A DNA stretch of 64,000 bases from Plecoglossus altivelis (lineage: Eukaryota > Chordata > Actinopteri > Osmeriformes > Plecoglossidae): the NCBI GenBank assembly GCA_036571765.1, contig BROE01000019.1, positions 6,255,443 through 6,319,442 on the forward strand, written 5' to 3'. The translations under genes and the position numbers were made by a program. Shown in pieces: positions 53,046-64,000 of this stretch. Each line of letters opens with the position of its first letter. Position 1 is the first letter of the stretch. The notes under the pieces are model-generated. The model ran no database searches. It worked only from the letters and a program-made list of their open reading frames with translations, and had not been told where the DNA came from.

Positions 53046-53907
53046 TGGCCAGACACAGGGAACCCAGCTGCTTTAAATAACTCACCCTGCTTGGCCATAG
53101 GTTTGTCAACATACAGGTGTGTGCGTGCGTGCGTGCGTGCGTGTGTGTGTGTGTGCGTATGAGCATGTGACCATCCACAAGGTAACATCAGAATGTTACT
53201 AAACAGGTAGATAGAATCTGAGATTTTCGATCTTGTTATACGGTCTTGTATGTTGATATGACAACCTTAGGTGATGATCTATAAACGGCTTTATTACAGG
53301 ACCAGTTGTTGAACAAAACTTTGTAGTGGTTATATAACATGCATAAAGTAGCCAGTGTTGAGTACGTGAGCCCTTTGTTAGTTGCTGGTAAATGGAGCTG
53401 TAGCCAGCGGTTAGCTTTGTTAAGCCTGCATTTACTGGTGTCTAGTTGAGGCCTGGGGAGACTAGGATTCAACACATGGTTCCTGGTTTGATCATCCCTG
53501 GTCTAGAACGATCACTGCACTTGGCATGACTTGATCTCGCACTGTTGGAGGAAGACACACACACACACCGAGACACACACCTACACACACGTGTGCCCAG
53601 CTATTCCCGGCAATGAGCTTCCAGCTTGAACCTAGACAGTGGAGGGAGGAGGGAGGGGGGAGAGCAGAGGAGAGTTTTGCTTAGGAGGTTGTGTTTCTCC
53701 ACTGTCTTCTGCTAAAGGGACCAGCCCTTTTGTCCCCCCCCCCATAAGGATTTCCTTTTGGGTCACTTCCATGGGGCTTTCAGGCCAGTGAAAGTGGATC
53801 TGGCCTTGGGCTCTCTATTACATAGAGCTACTGATAGGGAGAGACTGATAAGTCCCCCAGGATAATAAACACCTCCTCATATTTGATCTTCGAATGGTGA
53901 GACTGCT

Positions 53908-54030
53908 CACAAAGCAGTGGAACACTACAGTCTCTCTGACTGTGCTGTCACAAAGCAGTGGAACACTACAGTCTCTCTGACTGTGCTGCCACAAAGCAGT
54001 GGAACACTACAGACTCCCTGACAGTGCTGA
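53908..54030. repeat. 41-bp tandem triplication
   Basis: Three copies, offset by 41 bp, of a unit containing AAAGCAGTGGAACACTACAG and TCTCTGACTGTGCTG. A (CA)n run follows at 54068-54100. Confidence 0.93.
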
Positions 54031-54065
54031 CAAACACCTGCTCGCATACATAAACACACGCTTGT

Positions 54066-54101
<36 letters not shown>

Positions 54102-54253
54102 TACTAGGTGGATTTCCTGCGCCTGTGCTGCCTTGTGCGTAGGAAGGGGAAAGGTTAACACATCCCTGCTTATTCAGCCTAACCAACCTTTGAGGAAACT
54201 TTATGGAGCGAATCGCAAACCAGTTAACCTCCGTGCCCCTCCCTCCGCCGCAG

Positions 54254-54506
54254 GAGAGCCTGTGCCTCTGGGGTTCAAAGTTCACCTGCAGGCCCCAGTA
54301 ATCATTGACGCAGTTGGGCAATTTACACCATTTCCAAAATGGGACGTGATCTGCTGGGAAATTAAAGTGAATGGAGGAACCCAGCCTAAAAACCAAGAGG
54401 CCATAAATTCCCTGCAGAGTAAACAGTGGAGGCATATGTTGGCTGCCTTGTTAGTGGGTGTAGTATTGCAGGCCCTGGTTTACATGTCATGGAAGAAACT
54501 GAAGCG
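54254..54506 (+). other. orphan exon-like open frame in the rnf43 intron
   Basis: 253 nt between a good acceptor (ccctccgccgcag) and a good donor (gtgagt), open in one frame throughout (phase 1 to 2). The peptide includes GFKVHLQAPVIIDAVGQFTP and ends with a hydrophobic stretch LAALLVGVVLQALVYM followed by SWKKLKR, which looks like a membrane helix with a basic flank. I recognise no family. An ATG within it (54435) would start a 24-residue peptide by itself. It may equally be conserved non-coding DNA with a chance frame. Confidence 0.25.
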
Positions 54507-56404
54507 GTGAGTTAGTGTTTTTGCCTGTCCTCAGAGGTTTGGTAGACTACAGTTCAGCTGGCCTAGCATTCAGACATTGTCAGTGTTCTCTCTCCTCTGT
54601 GGGCCCTCCTCCTGAACTGGCCCCGCCCCTGTCCTCTCAGCCCCGCCCCAGGCCTCTTAGCCCCGCCTCCCAGGGGGGCTGGGTTTGCCTCTGGGATGTA
54701 TGACCACATTGGTGGCATGTTTGGTTTGTTTGTTTCTGTTGGCACGTCCAGCGTGTCTAGAACAGAGATCAGAAAGTCCATCTTGTCTGTCGCAGACGAC
54801 AGACCACAGACAGTCTGGTGGAACAGGTAGCAGTTCGTCTCTGTGCTCTTTCACCTGCAGTAATTGTCTTAACTGTATTACACCGTATCCAAATGGGCCA
54901 CATTCATTTACATAGTTGTTCTCCCTTAGTCTTTTATCTGTCACATCCACTGTGGAGATATGGCTTGGAAACTTTGCATTGTTCATTGTTTTATTCGGAT
55001 CCAAAGGTCTTATCTAATGTAAATAGATGACAGCTATTTAAAGGCCATGCCAGAGATTTGTATTTCCCTTCATGGAAATCACTCCATTTGAACCTTAATT
55101 TCTGCCTCCCTCCATGCTGAACAATTCCAAATGAATACATTCAGTGATAATACATTTAATATCAGGAAAAACAGGTATTACCAAAAGAATTGAAACAAAG
55201 ATAGATGTGAAGACACCAAGACCTACAAACAAACCTGACTGGAACTTAACGTAACCCAGAGGGATACTTGTCTTGTCTGAGACGCAGACTGGCTGCAGAC
55301 TGTAGGATCAAGACTCTATCCTCCCAGGTGTGTAGATTGCTGCAGTCTGGCATCCTTCATCAATGGAAACTATGCAGTCACCTTCAGTTCCAACTCTGTG
55401 TTGTTGTAGCCTGTAATTGTATCCAATAGCAATAAAAGCAGGCATTTCCTTTTTTATCTTATTTCGTTTCCTCCCCCATACAAACTCAGTCAGTGGAACC
55501 TGCCTGCTACTCTGTTGTATTATGCCCTCTTCTTTTGACCCTTTTATTTTTAGATCTGTTATCTGATATTGCCATGGCGATGCAGCGTAAACAAACACTG
55601 CTGATAAGTGTGTTTCTCCGTTAAAACCTGCCTGAGGCTTTCTTTGATCAGTGGCGCTTTCTCCTCTGCCAAACCGCTAGAGAATTGAGGTGTCTCCCTG
55701 CTTGGGAGGGGCTTTCTAAAGGGGCCCTGGACCACCACGGGTCCCCAGCTCACCACTGGTCCCCTACACACCGTCCCTGTCATCGAGCAGTTTCCTCAGG
55801 AGAACCTCCTGACATGAGACACCAGATCACCCATCCAGGACCCTGCTGTTTGTGTGTCTTAGTCAGTGGGAAGCAGCTTGGGAAATGCATTGAGGCTGAA
55901 GGCAGTTCCTGCAGTCCTGCGTGAGGCCCTTGCCTTGACGCCTGGCCGCGTCGCGGGACACTGTGGCGCTGTTGAAGGTGGTGTCGTCAGTGTGTGTGTG
56001 TGCGTCTGTGAGAGCGGTGAGCCCATACATGGTGAGGTCATTGCTCGTTGGCCCCGTTGCGGGGGTAAGGTGGGGGTGGGGGCAGTTCATTGCAGAAGAG
56101 GAGTGTGGGAAAAAAACTGGACACCCCATACAGCAAAGCCTGAGTGGGGTGCTAGTCTCTGGACTCAACAATCGCAATGCCATGTCATTCCTTAGTCTGG
56201 TGCGCCCTACTCTTGTGGAGCTATTGATGTGCCCACTGTCCAGTCCTCCGGTGTCTATATCTCTATCTCTCTCCTCTTGTCTCTGTCTTTGGTCCTTAAC
56301 AACTCCTGCCTTACAGGGACACACAAAACGCTGAATACACTGATCAATAACGCTGTCATATGCCATCCCTGAAATAGAGCGCCCTGCGACTACACATTTA
56401 CGAT

Positions 56405-57297
56405 ATATCCACTCTGTACAGCCCTCAGTACACTGTAGAACACACTCTGTACAGCCATCAGTACACTGTAGAACACACTCTGTACAGCCCTCAGTGCACT
56501 GTAGAGCACACTCTGTACAGCCCTCAATACACTGTAGAACACACTCTGTACAGCCCTCAATACACTGTAGAACACACTCTGTACAGCCCTCAGTGCACTG
56601 TAGAACACACTCTGTACAGCCCTCAGTACACTGTAGAACACACTCTGTACAGCCCTCAATACACTGTAGAACACACTCTGTACAGCCCTCAGTGCACTGT
56701 AGAACACACGCTGTACAGCCCTCAGAACACTGTAGAACACACGCTGTACAGCCCTCAGAACACTGTAGAACACACTCTGTACAGCCCTCAGTACACTGTA
56801 GAACACACTCTGTACAGCCATCAGTACACTGTAGAACACACTCTGTACAGCCCTCAGTACACTGTAGAACACACTCTGTACAGCCATCAGTACACTGTAG
56901 AACACACTCTGTACAGCCCTCAGTACACTGTAGAACACACGCTGTACAGCCCTCAGTACACTGTAGAACACACTCTGTACAGCCCTCAGTACACTGTAGA
57001 ACACACTCTGTACAGCCCTCAGTACACTGTAGAACACACTCTGTACAGCCCTCAGTACACTGTAGAACACACTCTGTACAGCCCTCAGTACACTGTAGAA
57101 CACACTCTGTACAGCCCTCAGTACACTGTAGAACACACTCTGTACAGCCCTCAGTACACTGTAGAACACACTCTGTACAGCCCTCAGTACACTGTAGAAC
57201 ACACTCTGTACAGCCCTCAGTACACTGTAGAACACACGCTGTACAGCCCTCAGTACACTGTAGAACACATGCTGTACAGCCCTCAGTACGCTGTACA
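56405..57297. repeat. 33-bp minisatellite, about 27 copies
   Basis: Near-perfect tandem units of 33 bp containing ACTCTGTACAGCCCTCAGTA and CACTGTAGAACAC. Each carries the dyad TGTACAG/CTGTA. As 33 is divisible by 3, frames stay open on both strands (286 and 356 codons), which is an artefact of the unit. Confidence 0.98.
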
Positions 57298-57658
57298 CCG
57301 TTTGGTCAAACGTTTTATTCTGGGGCTGCTGTAGCTGGTTGCCTCTCTCGGTAGTGTTGCAGCGATCATCTGCAGGAAGATAAACAGCATGATTATAATC
57401 AGCAGTATGTATAGGGATATTTTTCTTTTTGCTGAATTTCGTGGTTGCAGTTGACAGCACAGGACGTCAAATATATGGGAGTAGTAGAAGTAGGCTGTCT
57501 GCCAAGTGCTGTCCCCCTGCCCCCTCCTCCTTGTGTGTGCTTGTGTGTGTGTGTGTGTTTGTATGTGTGTGTTTGTGCTTGTGTGTGTGTGGGAGGGGGG
57601 TGGAAGGGTTTCTGTTGACATACATGACAGAAATGCCATCTCTCTCTCTCTCTCTTTC

Positions 57659-57698
<40 letters not shown>

Positions 57699-60600
57699 CC
57701 CATACCGTTGCACAAGTGAAGGTTCTCCCACTCACTCCACCGTTCAGACCCCCAGCTACTGTAAACATTCTACCACGCTAGCATTGTGGAGGCTGAGGCC
57801 AGTCTGAAGGTCTGCCAGTCTCTCAGGGCCAGCCTCTCGTTGTGCCGCCCACCCAGACCATGTGCCTGCCAGCCTTGTCCTCCCGTCTCAATGCCTGGTC
57901 TGGAGACCCCTCCATCATGTCACTCTGCTCTCTGTTCCTTGACAATATTTGACTTTGTCTGAAGCGTCTTTTCTAAACCCAGTTGGCCTCCATTTCTGTT
58001 GGAACAATGTCAATGGGAACCAAGTTTTTTTTTTTTCCTTCTTCAATCACACCCCTCCCTCTCACCCCTCCCCCCTCCCCCCTCTGTCTCACCCCTCCTC
58101 TTTAGAGTGAAATCTTAACTGCCAGCATTCAAAGCTTGTCAATGAAAGGCCAGCTGTTACCCTCCTCTATCCTGCCCGCCCGCCCCTCACCCTCCGCCCC
58201 TCTCTCTCCCCCTGCCTGGCAGCCCAGATCTCTCCCATCCACTCCGCGGTGCTGCCAGTACAGTACGCGCCAACAGCCCCCTGTCCCTCCAACCAATCCC
58301 TCCCCCTCTGAACCCAGGCTTCTGTGAAAGCATGAAATGGCATTACCAGCGGGCATCAGGTTACATGGGCAAAGCATCAAGATATGTCCCCTCGGTTGGA
58401 GGAGGATGTGGTGAAGAACTGAAATGCTAGATGCTAACTGCTCTGCCAACACGGCTCCATTCATCCATACACACACACACACGTTCACACACACACCCTC
58501 AAAACTGGGGGCTGTCGGCGAAAGACACAATTCTGTAAATCTTAACCATATGACAAAAATAGAGAGCAATGCCCTTTAATGTTGCAGTCTCCCTGAAAGT
58601 CTCTCCGACTTGGTTATATTTCCAACCTTAGGGCTCCTTGAAGTAAATTATGGCTTATGTAGGCGGCATATATGCTCAGAGTTCAGGGTTGCCAAGCGGG
58701 AAAGAGATGAGATTCCTTTGACTGGCTGTAACTGTGTTCCATTCCCAAAAGCCAGTTTGGATGTATAAGTGTATCCCTCTAGAGATTAACAGCACAACTT
58801 TAGAACTACATCCTCTTAAGTAGCCCGTACAGTTTGTTGGGAAATGTTCTGTAATCATATTACAACATGCAAGCCATAACAATACTGTTTGACAGTGTAA
58901 CACTGGGCCAACCACTAATGCCTGATGTCATAGTAAAATCGTGGTAACCGATTTTGCATGGAAGTGATTTTGCGCAACCTAGCTGTGCTAAGGTGGCTAA
59001 TATCTCATTAGCTGGTGGCGGCAGAGGCTTTGATTGTCATGGAGACCCTTTATTTCCTGGTGTGGGAGGCGTGTTCTGTTTGGCCCTGGGCCACGGCCCT
59101 CTGATATCATCTCATTCTGCCTGACATTATCTGATCACCACCTCCTGTTTCCATTAGGAACTCACAGGGGCTGGCTGGGAGAACTGCTGGCTCTCCCTGT
59201 CTTTTCTCGCTCTTTCTCTCTCCCCTTCTCTCTCCCCTTTTTATCTCTCTCTTTCTCTCTTTCTACCTCTCTCGTTCCCTCTTTCTGTCCCCCCCCCCTC
59301 TCTGTCTCTGTCGGATTTGATCCTGTAGGAGCACGTGGGAGGATTTTCAATCGAGGGCTTTCGCTTTGTTTCGTCTAGCAATGTGCTCAGCAGCACTTGA
59401 CTAGCCTTAAAGCTCGTGCTGAATTTCAAACCATAGATATCTGAGGTCGGTGGAGGAAAAAGAAAAGTCTTGTGAAAAGTAGCCCAGATCTTGAGGATGT
59501 TTTTCTCTTTTTTTCCTCCTTCTTCCCCTCTGTTCTTTTTTTTCGCTCTTCTTCTTCTTCCCTCTCTCCTTCCCTGTGACCAAGGCGAGTGAGCTTTAAT
59601 GAGTGACTCCATTGTTTCTCAGGCTTGCCGCCTGCTTGCAGCTGTGGATGGAACTATCTGGCGTGTTGGACACGGCGCCCGCCTTCAGCTCCCGTCTCTA
59701 AACAGGAGGAGGGAAGCCAAAGCTTGTGGTCAGGCTTGATGCAGAGGAGGCTGATAGACAGTAAACAGCTTGCCGTGTCCGAACGCTTTCATAACCACGT
59801 TAGGAATTTTTATAAACCAAATGGTGTCAAGGCACCGTATGTTTACACTTCCTGACTGATCTTTGTTGTTTTCTAATGTCTGCTACTAGTTATCAGTCAC
59901 AGTCATGTTCCGCTATGATATGATAATGCTCCGAAGGCAGGGTTGAGGTTTTGGAAATGGAAAAGTGTGACTTCTAAATATCTTCTATCCTCCATGCCTG
60001 TGGTCTCTGTCCCTGTCCCCCCCCCTCCTCCCCCAGTGAAGCTGTTTATCAGTCTATCAGATATTGTTGACAGTCAAAACACTGCGTCCACATTCTTCCA
60101 GCTCATCTGGGGGTCCGGCCCCAGGGGGCACTGGGCTGCCTCGGCTGGAAAAGATGGCCACAACACCATCTTCACCTTCAGGAGGTGAGATCTGATTGGA
60201 GGTTCATTCATTATCTGTGACATCAGCTGGAGGGCCCGTCTTTGAAGAATGAAAAAGAAAACTGCCTCTCACACAATAACATTTATAAAAGGCAGTTGCA
60301 AAACTTTTGGAGGGGATTTTTTCAGAGGATGACAGTAAAATGAAATTGAAGGTTTATTTTCCGGTTAAAACTGCCATAAAGCAGTATTTAAGGTAACTTG
60401 ATAGCAATCATGTCCTGACAGTGTTACGGGCCTTCCTGTCCACTTTTATTTCAAGGTAAAAGTAGCAGTTAAGGGATTTAACATGGGCCCCCTAGTGGCT
60501 GGAGTTGGGTTTTGCATGATCCTCTAGGGGTGTTCAATTCTGGTTCTGGAAGTTTTATATGTTTCTCTGCTCAGGCCCACCTGATTCTAATGAATGGGTT

Positions 60601-61338
60601 ATTATCAAGTTCTGTAGAAGCCTGATAATGATCCTTCATTAGAATCAGGTGTGCTGGAGCAGGGAAACATCTCAAACTGTCAGGACAGTAGGCCCTGATG
60701 ACCAGGATTGGACAGCCCTGGTCTAGAGCCACTTAGTCATGCAGTCTGGGCTCCTTTTGAATATGGAATCATTACAGCATAGTTATAGTAGTCTATACAG
60801 TTAATCTACATACTGATAGTTTGATCTCACTGGAGTCTTGTGGGGTTGTGGGCACACTGTGTTGTATTGTAATATAATCCTCTGTGCTAGACTCCCTGTG
60901 CTAGACTCCCTGTACTAGACTCCCTGTACTAGACTCCCCGTACTAGAGTGCCCTGCGTTACCTTTGTGTGACTTGTGTTTGTATCCTCTCTGGCTGTCAG
61001 AGGGGACATTGTGTGAATAAAGAGAGAGAATGAATGAAGAAGATTACATATTCATCTGGGCTATAGAGAGGAACCGATGCCTACAGAGGTCCCTGAAGAA
61101 CACATCACACTTGACGACTGCTCACAGGTGCACGGAGAAGACAGAGCCCTGGATACCCCCCTCTTTCTCTCTCCTCTCTCTCTCTCCTATCTCTCTCTTT
61201 CTCTCTCCCCCTCTAGTTCTCTCTCTCCCTCTCTCTCCTGCTCTCTCTCTCCCTCTATCCTCTCTCCTTCTCCCCCCCTCTCTCGCACTCTCGTCCTCTC
61301 TCCCCCCCTCTCTCGCTCTCTCTCTCTCTCCCTCTCTA

Positions 61339-61371
<33 letters not shown>

Positions 61372-61682
61372 CTCTGACATCAGGCTAGAGTGCTACCACA
61401 GTGTGGTGTGTTATCTCAGTCTCTCATCTCCCTGGTCTTGGCGCGTTTCTGCACGTACAGCCTTTGTGTCTTATCAGTAATCCATATCTCTTATCAGTCC
61501 CTTTCATGTGAAAGCCTTTTTCTACAACCCCCTTCCTTTTCTGCTGTCGGCAACCTTTTATTTTTTTCTCAGGCCCTCATGATGTAGAACATTAAGACCA
61601 TTACACTCTGCATAACTTGTGACACAAACTTGATTGACTCCCTACATTAATGTAATTAGAGAAAGAAAGAAAGAAAGACAGA

Positions 61683-61716
<34 letters not shown>

Positions 61717-62898
61717 AAGGCTGAGTAAAAGAGAAAAATGCAGCATGAGGGAGGGCTGAGAAAAAGAAACTCCTTGTTTCCCCCCCAAAAAATGCCTTGT
61801 CAGTAAATGTTCTGTGTGCTCCAATAAAGAATTAATCTTTAACCTGACTTCAACGTGCTTATGGAAATTGCAGGAATTTTCTTCTGCCTCAGGCAGAACT
61901 CAGAGTTCTGAAGTTGTCTCTCGTCTCACCTAACGAGAACGTCCACAATGCAACCCTTCCAGAGTCAAACTCCCAGTTTCATTCTTGTCTAGGAAAAGAA
62001 GCTGCTTTGGTACTTGAATAAGAGGATGTTTCCAGCCTGCTTCCTGGCGTGCAGAAAAGAAGAGTGACACAAATCCAGTTTCAAGTGCAAGTCCAGAGAG
62101 GCACCCATTTTCGAGTCCATTAGAGAGGGAGTCACTTGTGTTTTGCAAGTAGCTATTTATCAGAAGCACATTTCTGCTACTAATGTAAAAAAGTGCCTTA
62201 ACCTCTTAATATGTTTTCCTAAGAAACTAAATCCTACATTACTCCAGACAATCAAAGTCTTTTAGCACATGAGATGGAGTGTTACTGTTGAGATGTGGTG
62301 GGACCGACGTCTCTATAGCTCACATTTCACAAGACTATGATTCCTTAACGTGGTAGAATAGCTCCCATACATACAGAGGGAGGAATGGTGGCTAACACGC
62401 ATACGATGCCTGGAGGTTTGACTGGAGAAGATGGTGTTCCAGCTCTGAGGAGGAGGCTTCTAGAAGCTTCCAACACAGCCACTCTCCGTAAAGACCAACA
62501 GTAAACTCCCTGATAGGCTTGTTTAGAAAAAGCCATTATTGTTTACTTTTCTGATTAAATGCATTCTTATTTTCCCCGGGTAGTTTATGGACCGTGCTCG
62601 GCAGATAACAAACATGGGTGACGTTAAAATGCCATTAATCACATTGGCATGTCTCTCTCGTCATAATCAGTCTGATTTACCACTTCCTAAAGAGAAAGAT
62701 TAGCAGTTGACTGAAGCGTTTGCTCATACGTGGAGCTGGGCAGGATGGGAGGTGAAGCCCTCTGCTGAAAACATGCGCTAGTCAAAGCTACTAGTTCTCA
62801 GGAGAATAGCAGGGTTTGCTTCTGTGCGTTATGGTTGGTTGTCGTTTGGCTTGGTTGAATGGCCAGTGGAATTGCTGTGCATGGGTGGAGAGAGGCTG
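57298..62898 (+). other. rnf43: rnf43 intron, distal part
   Basis: No exon was recognised. It holds TG and CTGT repeats (57540-57700), T runs, CT-rich tracts (59180-59300, 61150-61378), a fold-back MITE (60520-60725) and a GT run (61680-61705). The stretch 62530-62720 is unique and AT-rich and may be a conserved non-coding element. Confidence 0.6.
60520..60725. mobile_element. fold-back MITE-like element
   Basis: An imperfect inverted repeat of about 205 bp. The left arm contains GGTGTTCAATTCTGGTTCTG and CCACCTGATTCTAATGAA. The right arm contains TTCATTAGAATCAGGTGTGC and ACCAGGATTGGACAGCCC. I recall closely similar sequences (GCTGGAGCAGGGAAACATCT) as dispersed repeats in many fish genomes. 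No transposase is encoded, so it is non-autonomous. Confidence 0.8.
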
Positions 62899-62901
62899 AG
62901 G

Positions 62902-62985
<84 letters not shown>
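62899..62985. repeat. (CCTG)n tetranucleotide repeat
   Basis: About 21 uninterrupted copies of GCCT/CCTG. The length and purity suggest it is polymorphic. Confidence 0.97.
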
Positions 62986-62987
<2 letters not shown>

Positions 62988-63316
62988 TCTCTGTGGGCTG
63001 TGGCTGCCTGCCAGTGTGCGATCAGGCTAGATCAACTAGTCAGGAGGTCCACCAGGGGTCGGCACTAATACCGCATGTGCTCCTGCAGTCGATCCGAGGT
63101 TCTACTGCTACTTGTTTCTTTTCAGAAACCCTTAAACCCTTAACATCTTCTGTCTTCCTCTCTCTCTTCCTCTCTTCCTTTCACTCTCTCTCTCTCTCTA
63201 TCTCTCTCTTTTCCTTTCACTCTCTCTCTCTCTCTCTCTTTTCCTTTCTCTCTATCTCTCTCTTTTCCTTTCACTCTATCTCTCTCTTCTCCTTTCACTC
63301 TCTCTCTCTTCCTCTC

Positions 63317-63354
<38 letters not shown>

Positions 63355-64000
63355 CCTTTCACTCTCTTTCTTACTCTCTTCCTTTCACTCTCTCTATTCC
63401 TCTCCTCCTTTCACTCTCTCTCTCTCCCCCTCTTCCTCTCTCTCTCTATCTTTCTTTCTTTCCCTCCCTCGCTCTAGCCTTCACCCTCACTGTGTTCTCC
63501 TCTCCCTCCTCTCCTAGCTGGAGTGGCCTGCAGGGCCAGATAGACAGCATGTCTTTGAGTGGCTCCACACCAAAGCAGCAGCCCTCACCTGTGCCCTGGG
63601 CCACATCCATCGCGTGCAACTCTCAGCCTCTAATTAAGCTTCTGAAGGGAGCGACAGCTTTTATTAAGAATACGTAGATATGGAACGTGTAGCACAGACC
63701 GACTCTGTCTGAGTCTCTTCCTACAGGAGGAGCGAGGATGTGTTCAAAGGAGGCCCACTGCCGGTATTAAGCTGTGTTCACTGTTGTTGTTTGTCTGGCA
63801 CCTGTTAAGATGGCTGTGTTTACACGGTGCGTGCTGAGGGTGTGTGCTGTGTGTGTTGAGGGTGTGTGCTGTGTACTAGCGAGGGAGTGAGGGTGGAGGG
63901 GTAGAGGATGGGGGGGGGGGGGGGTCAGTGTTGGAGGATGATTCCAGCAGATGAGCCCCTCTGTAACCATGGAGAGCAGCGCAGCTGGAATTGCTATCTC
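62986..64000 (+). other. rnf43: rnf43 intron, end of window
   Basis: CT-rich tracts (63140-63480), then unique DNA and a G run (63909-63923). No coding exon was recognised, so the intron continues beyond the window. Confidence 0.6.

Larger units (their letters stand above)
53046..56400 (+). other. rnf43: rnf43 intron, part flanking the orphan frame
   Basis: Apart from the 41-bp triplication, (CA)n and the exon-like frame at 54254, this is unique DNA with no exon I can name. The Pol II-type AATAAA near 55428 has no gene context. Confidence 0.6.

Noticed and set aside
41490..57297. Regularly spaced repeats resembling a CRISPR array
   Set aside because: These are eukaryotic mini/microsatellites: the spacers are (CT)n or absent, there is no leader and no cas genes, and they lie inside an intron.
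56390..57460. 356-codon (-) and 286-codon (+) repetitive proteins
   Set aside because: The frames exist only because the 33-bp unit is a multiple of three and free of stops. No start context, domain or splice support was seen.
49119..59035. TCF/LEF-type sites (ATCAAAGG near 49119, CTTTGAT near 50734, 55641 and 59030) as Wnt feedback elements of rnf43
   Set aside because: About three such heptamers are expected by chance in 24 kb on two strands, so the count is not evidence by itself.
63517..63677. Possible rnf43 exon after ctcctctcctag (WSGLQGQIDSMSLSGSTPKQ)
   Set aside because: It does not resemble the expected RNF43 ectodomain segment, and no suitable donor or conserved residue was seen.

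Overview
This is vertebrate nuclear DNA, almost certainly from a ray-finned (teleost) fish. The genes are split by GT-AG introns, microsatellites (CA, CT, CAGC, CCTG) are dense, there is a tRNA-type SINE and a fold-back MITE, and the proteins match vertebrate families exon by exon. There is no operon structure, CRISPR array or bacterial gene. The species cannot be named from the sequence alone.

Layout. (1) 1-26360, + strand: most of tspoap1 (RIMBP1/BZRAP1), a presynaptic RIM-binding protein. Twenty-six coding exons (3008-23672) join in one frame into 1,802 codons: the end of the N-terminal coiled coil, SH3-1, three fibronectin III domains, a long disordered linker, SH3-2, SH3-3 and a basic C-terminus. 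The first exons lie left of the window. The 3' UTR runs to a poly(A) signal at 26333. (2) 26745-26829, - strand: the microRNA gene mir142, with both mature arms intact. (3) 32805-33843, - strand: supt4h1 (Spt4), five exons, 117 codons. (4) 35115-37356, + strand: hsf5, six exons, 514 codons. (5) 39379-39618, + strand: the first coding exon of rnf43 (signal peptide and start of the extracellular domain). From 39619 to the window end I see only one very large rnf43 intron filled with tandem repeats and scattered unique DNA. No further rnf43 coding exon was recognised.

The same genes cluster on human 17q22 (TSPOAP1, MIR142, SUPT4H1, RNF43, HSF5), but here tspoap1 is flipped relative to mir142-supt4h1, and hsf5 lies between supt4h1 and rnf43. 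The genes are not one pathway: synapse scaffold, blood-cell microRNA, transcription elongation factor, meiotic transcription factor and Wnt-receptor ubiquitin ligase. What links them is position: tspoap1 and pri-mir142 converge with poly(A) signals about 110 bp apart, and supt4h1 and hsf5 diverge from a 1.27-kb shared promoter region.

The points most worth a second look are a 21-nt tspoap1 microexon followed by an exon whose 3' splice site sits at the end of a UG-repeat tract; a GC-AG intron; a cassette exon that would swap the C-terminus; an rnf43 uORF whose stop overlaps the main start (ATGA); paired MYB motifs and a TTCTAGAA palindrome upstream of hsf5; a seven-fold array of CCAAT boxes; and an orphan exon-like ORF with a predicted membrane helix in the rnf43 intron.
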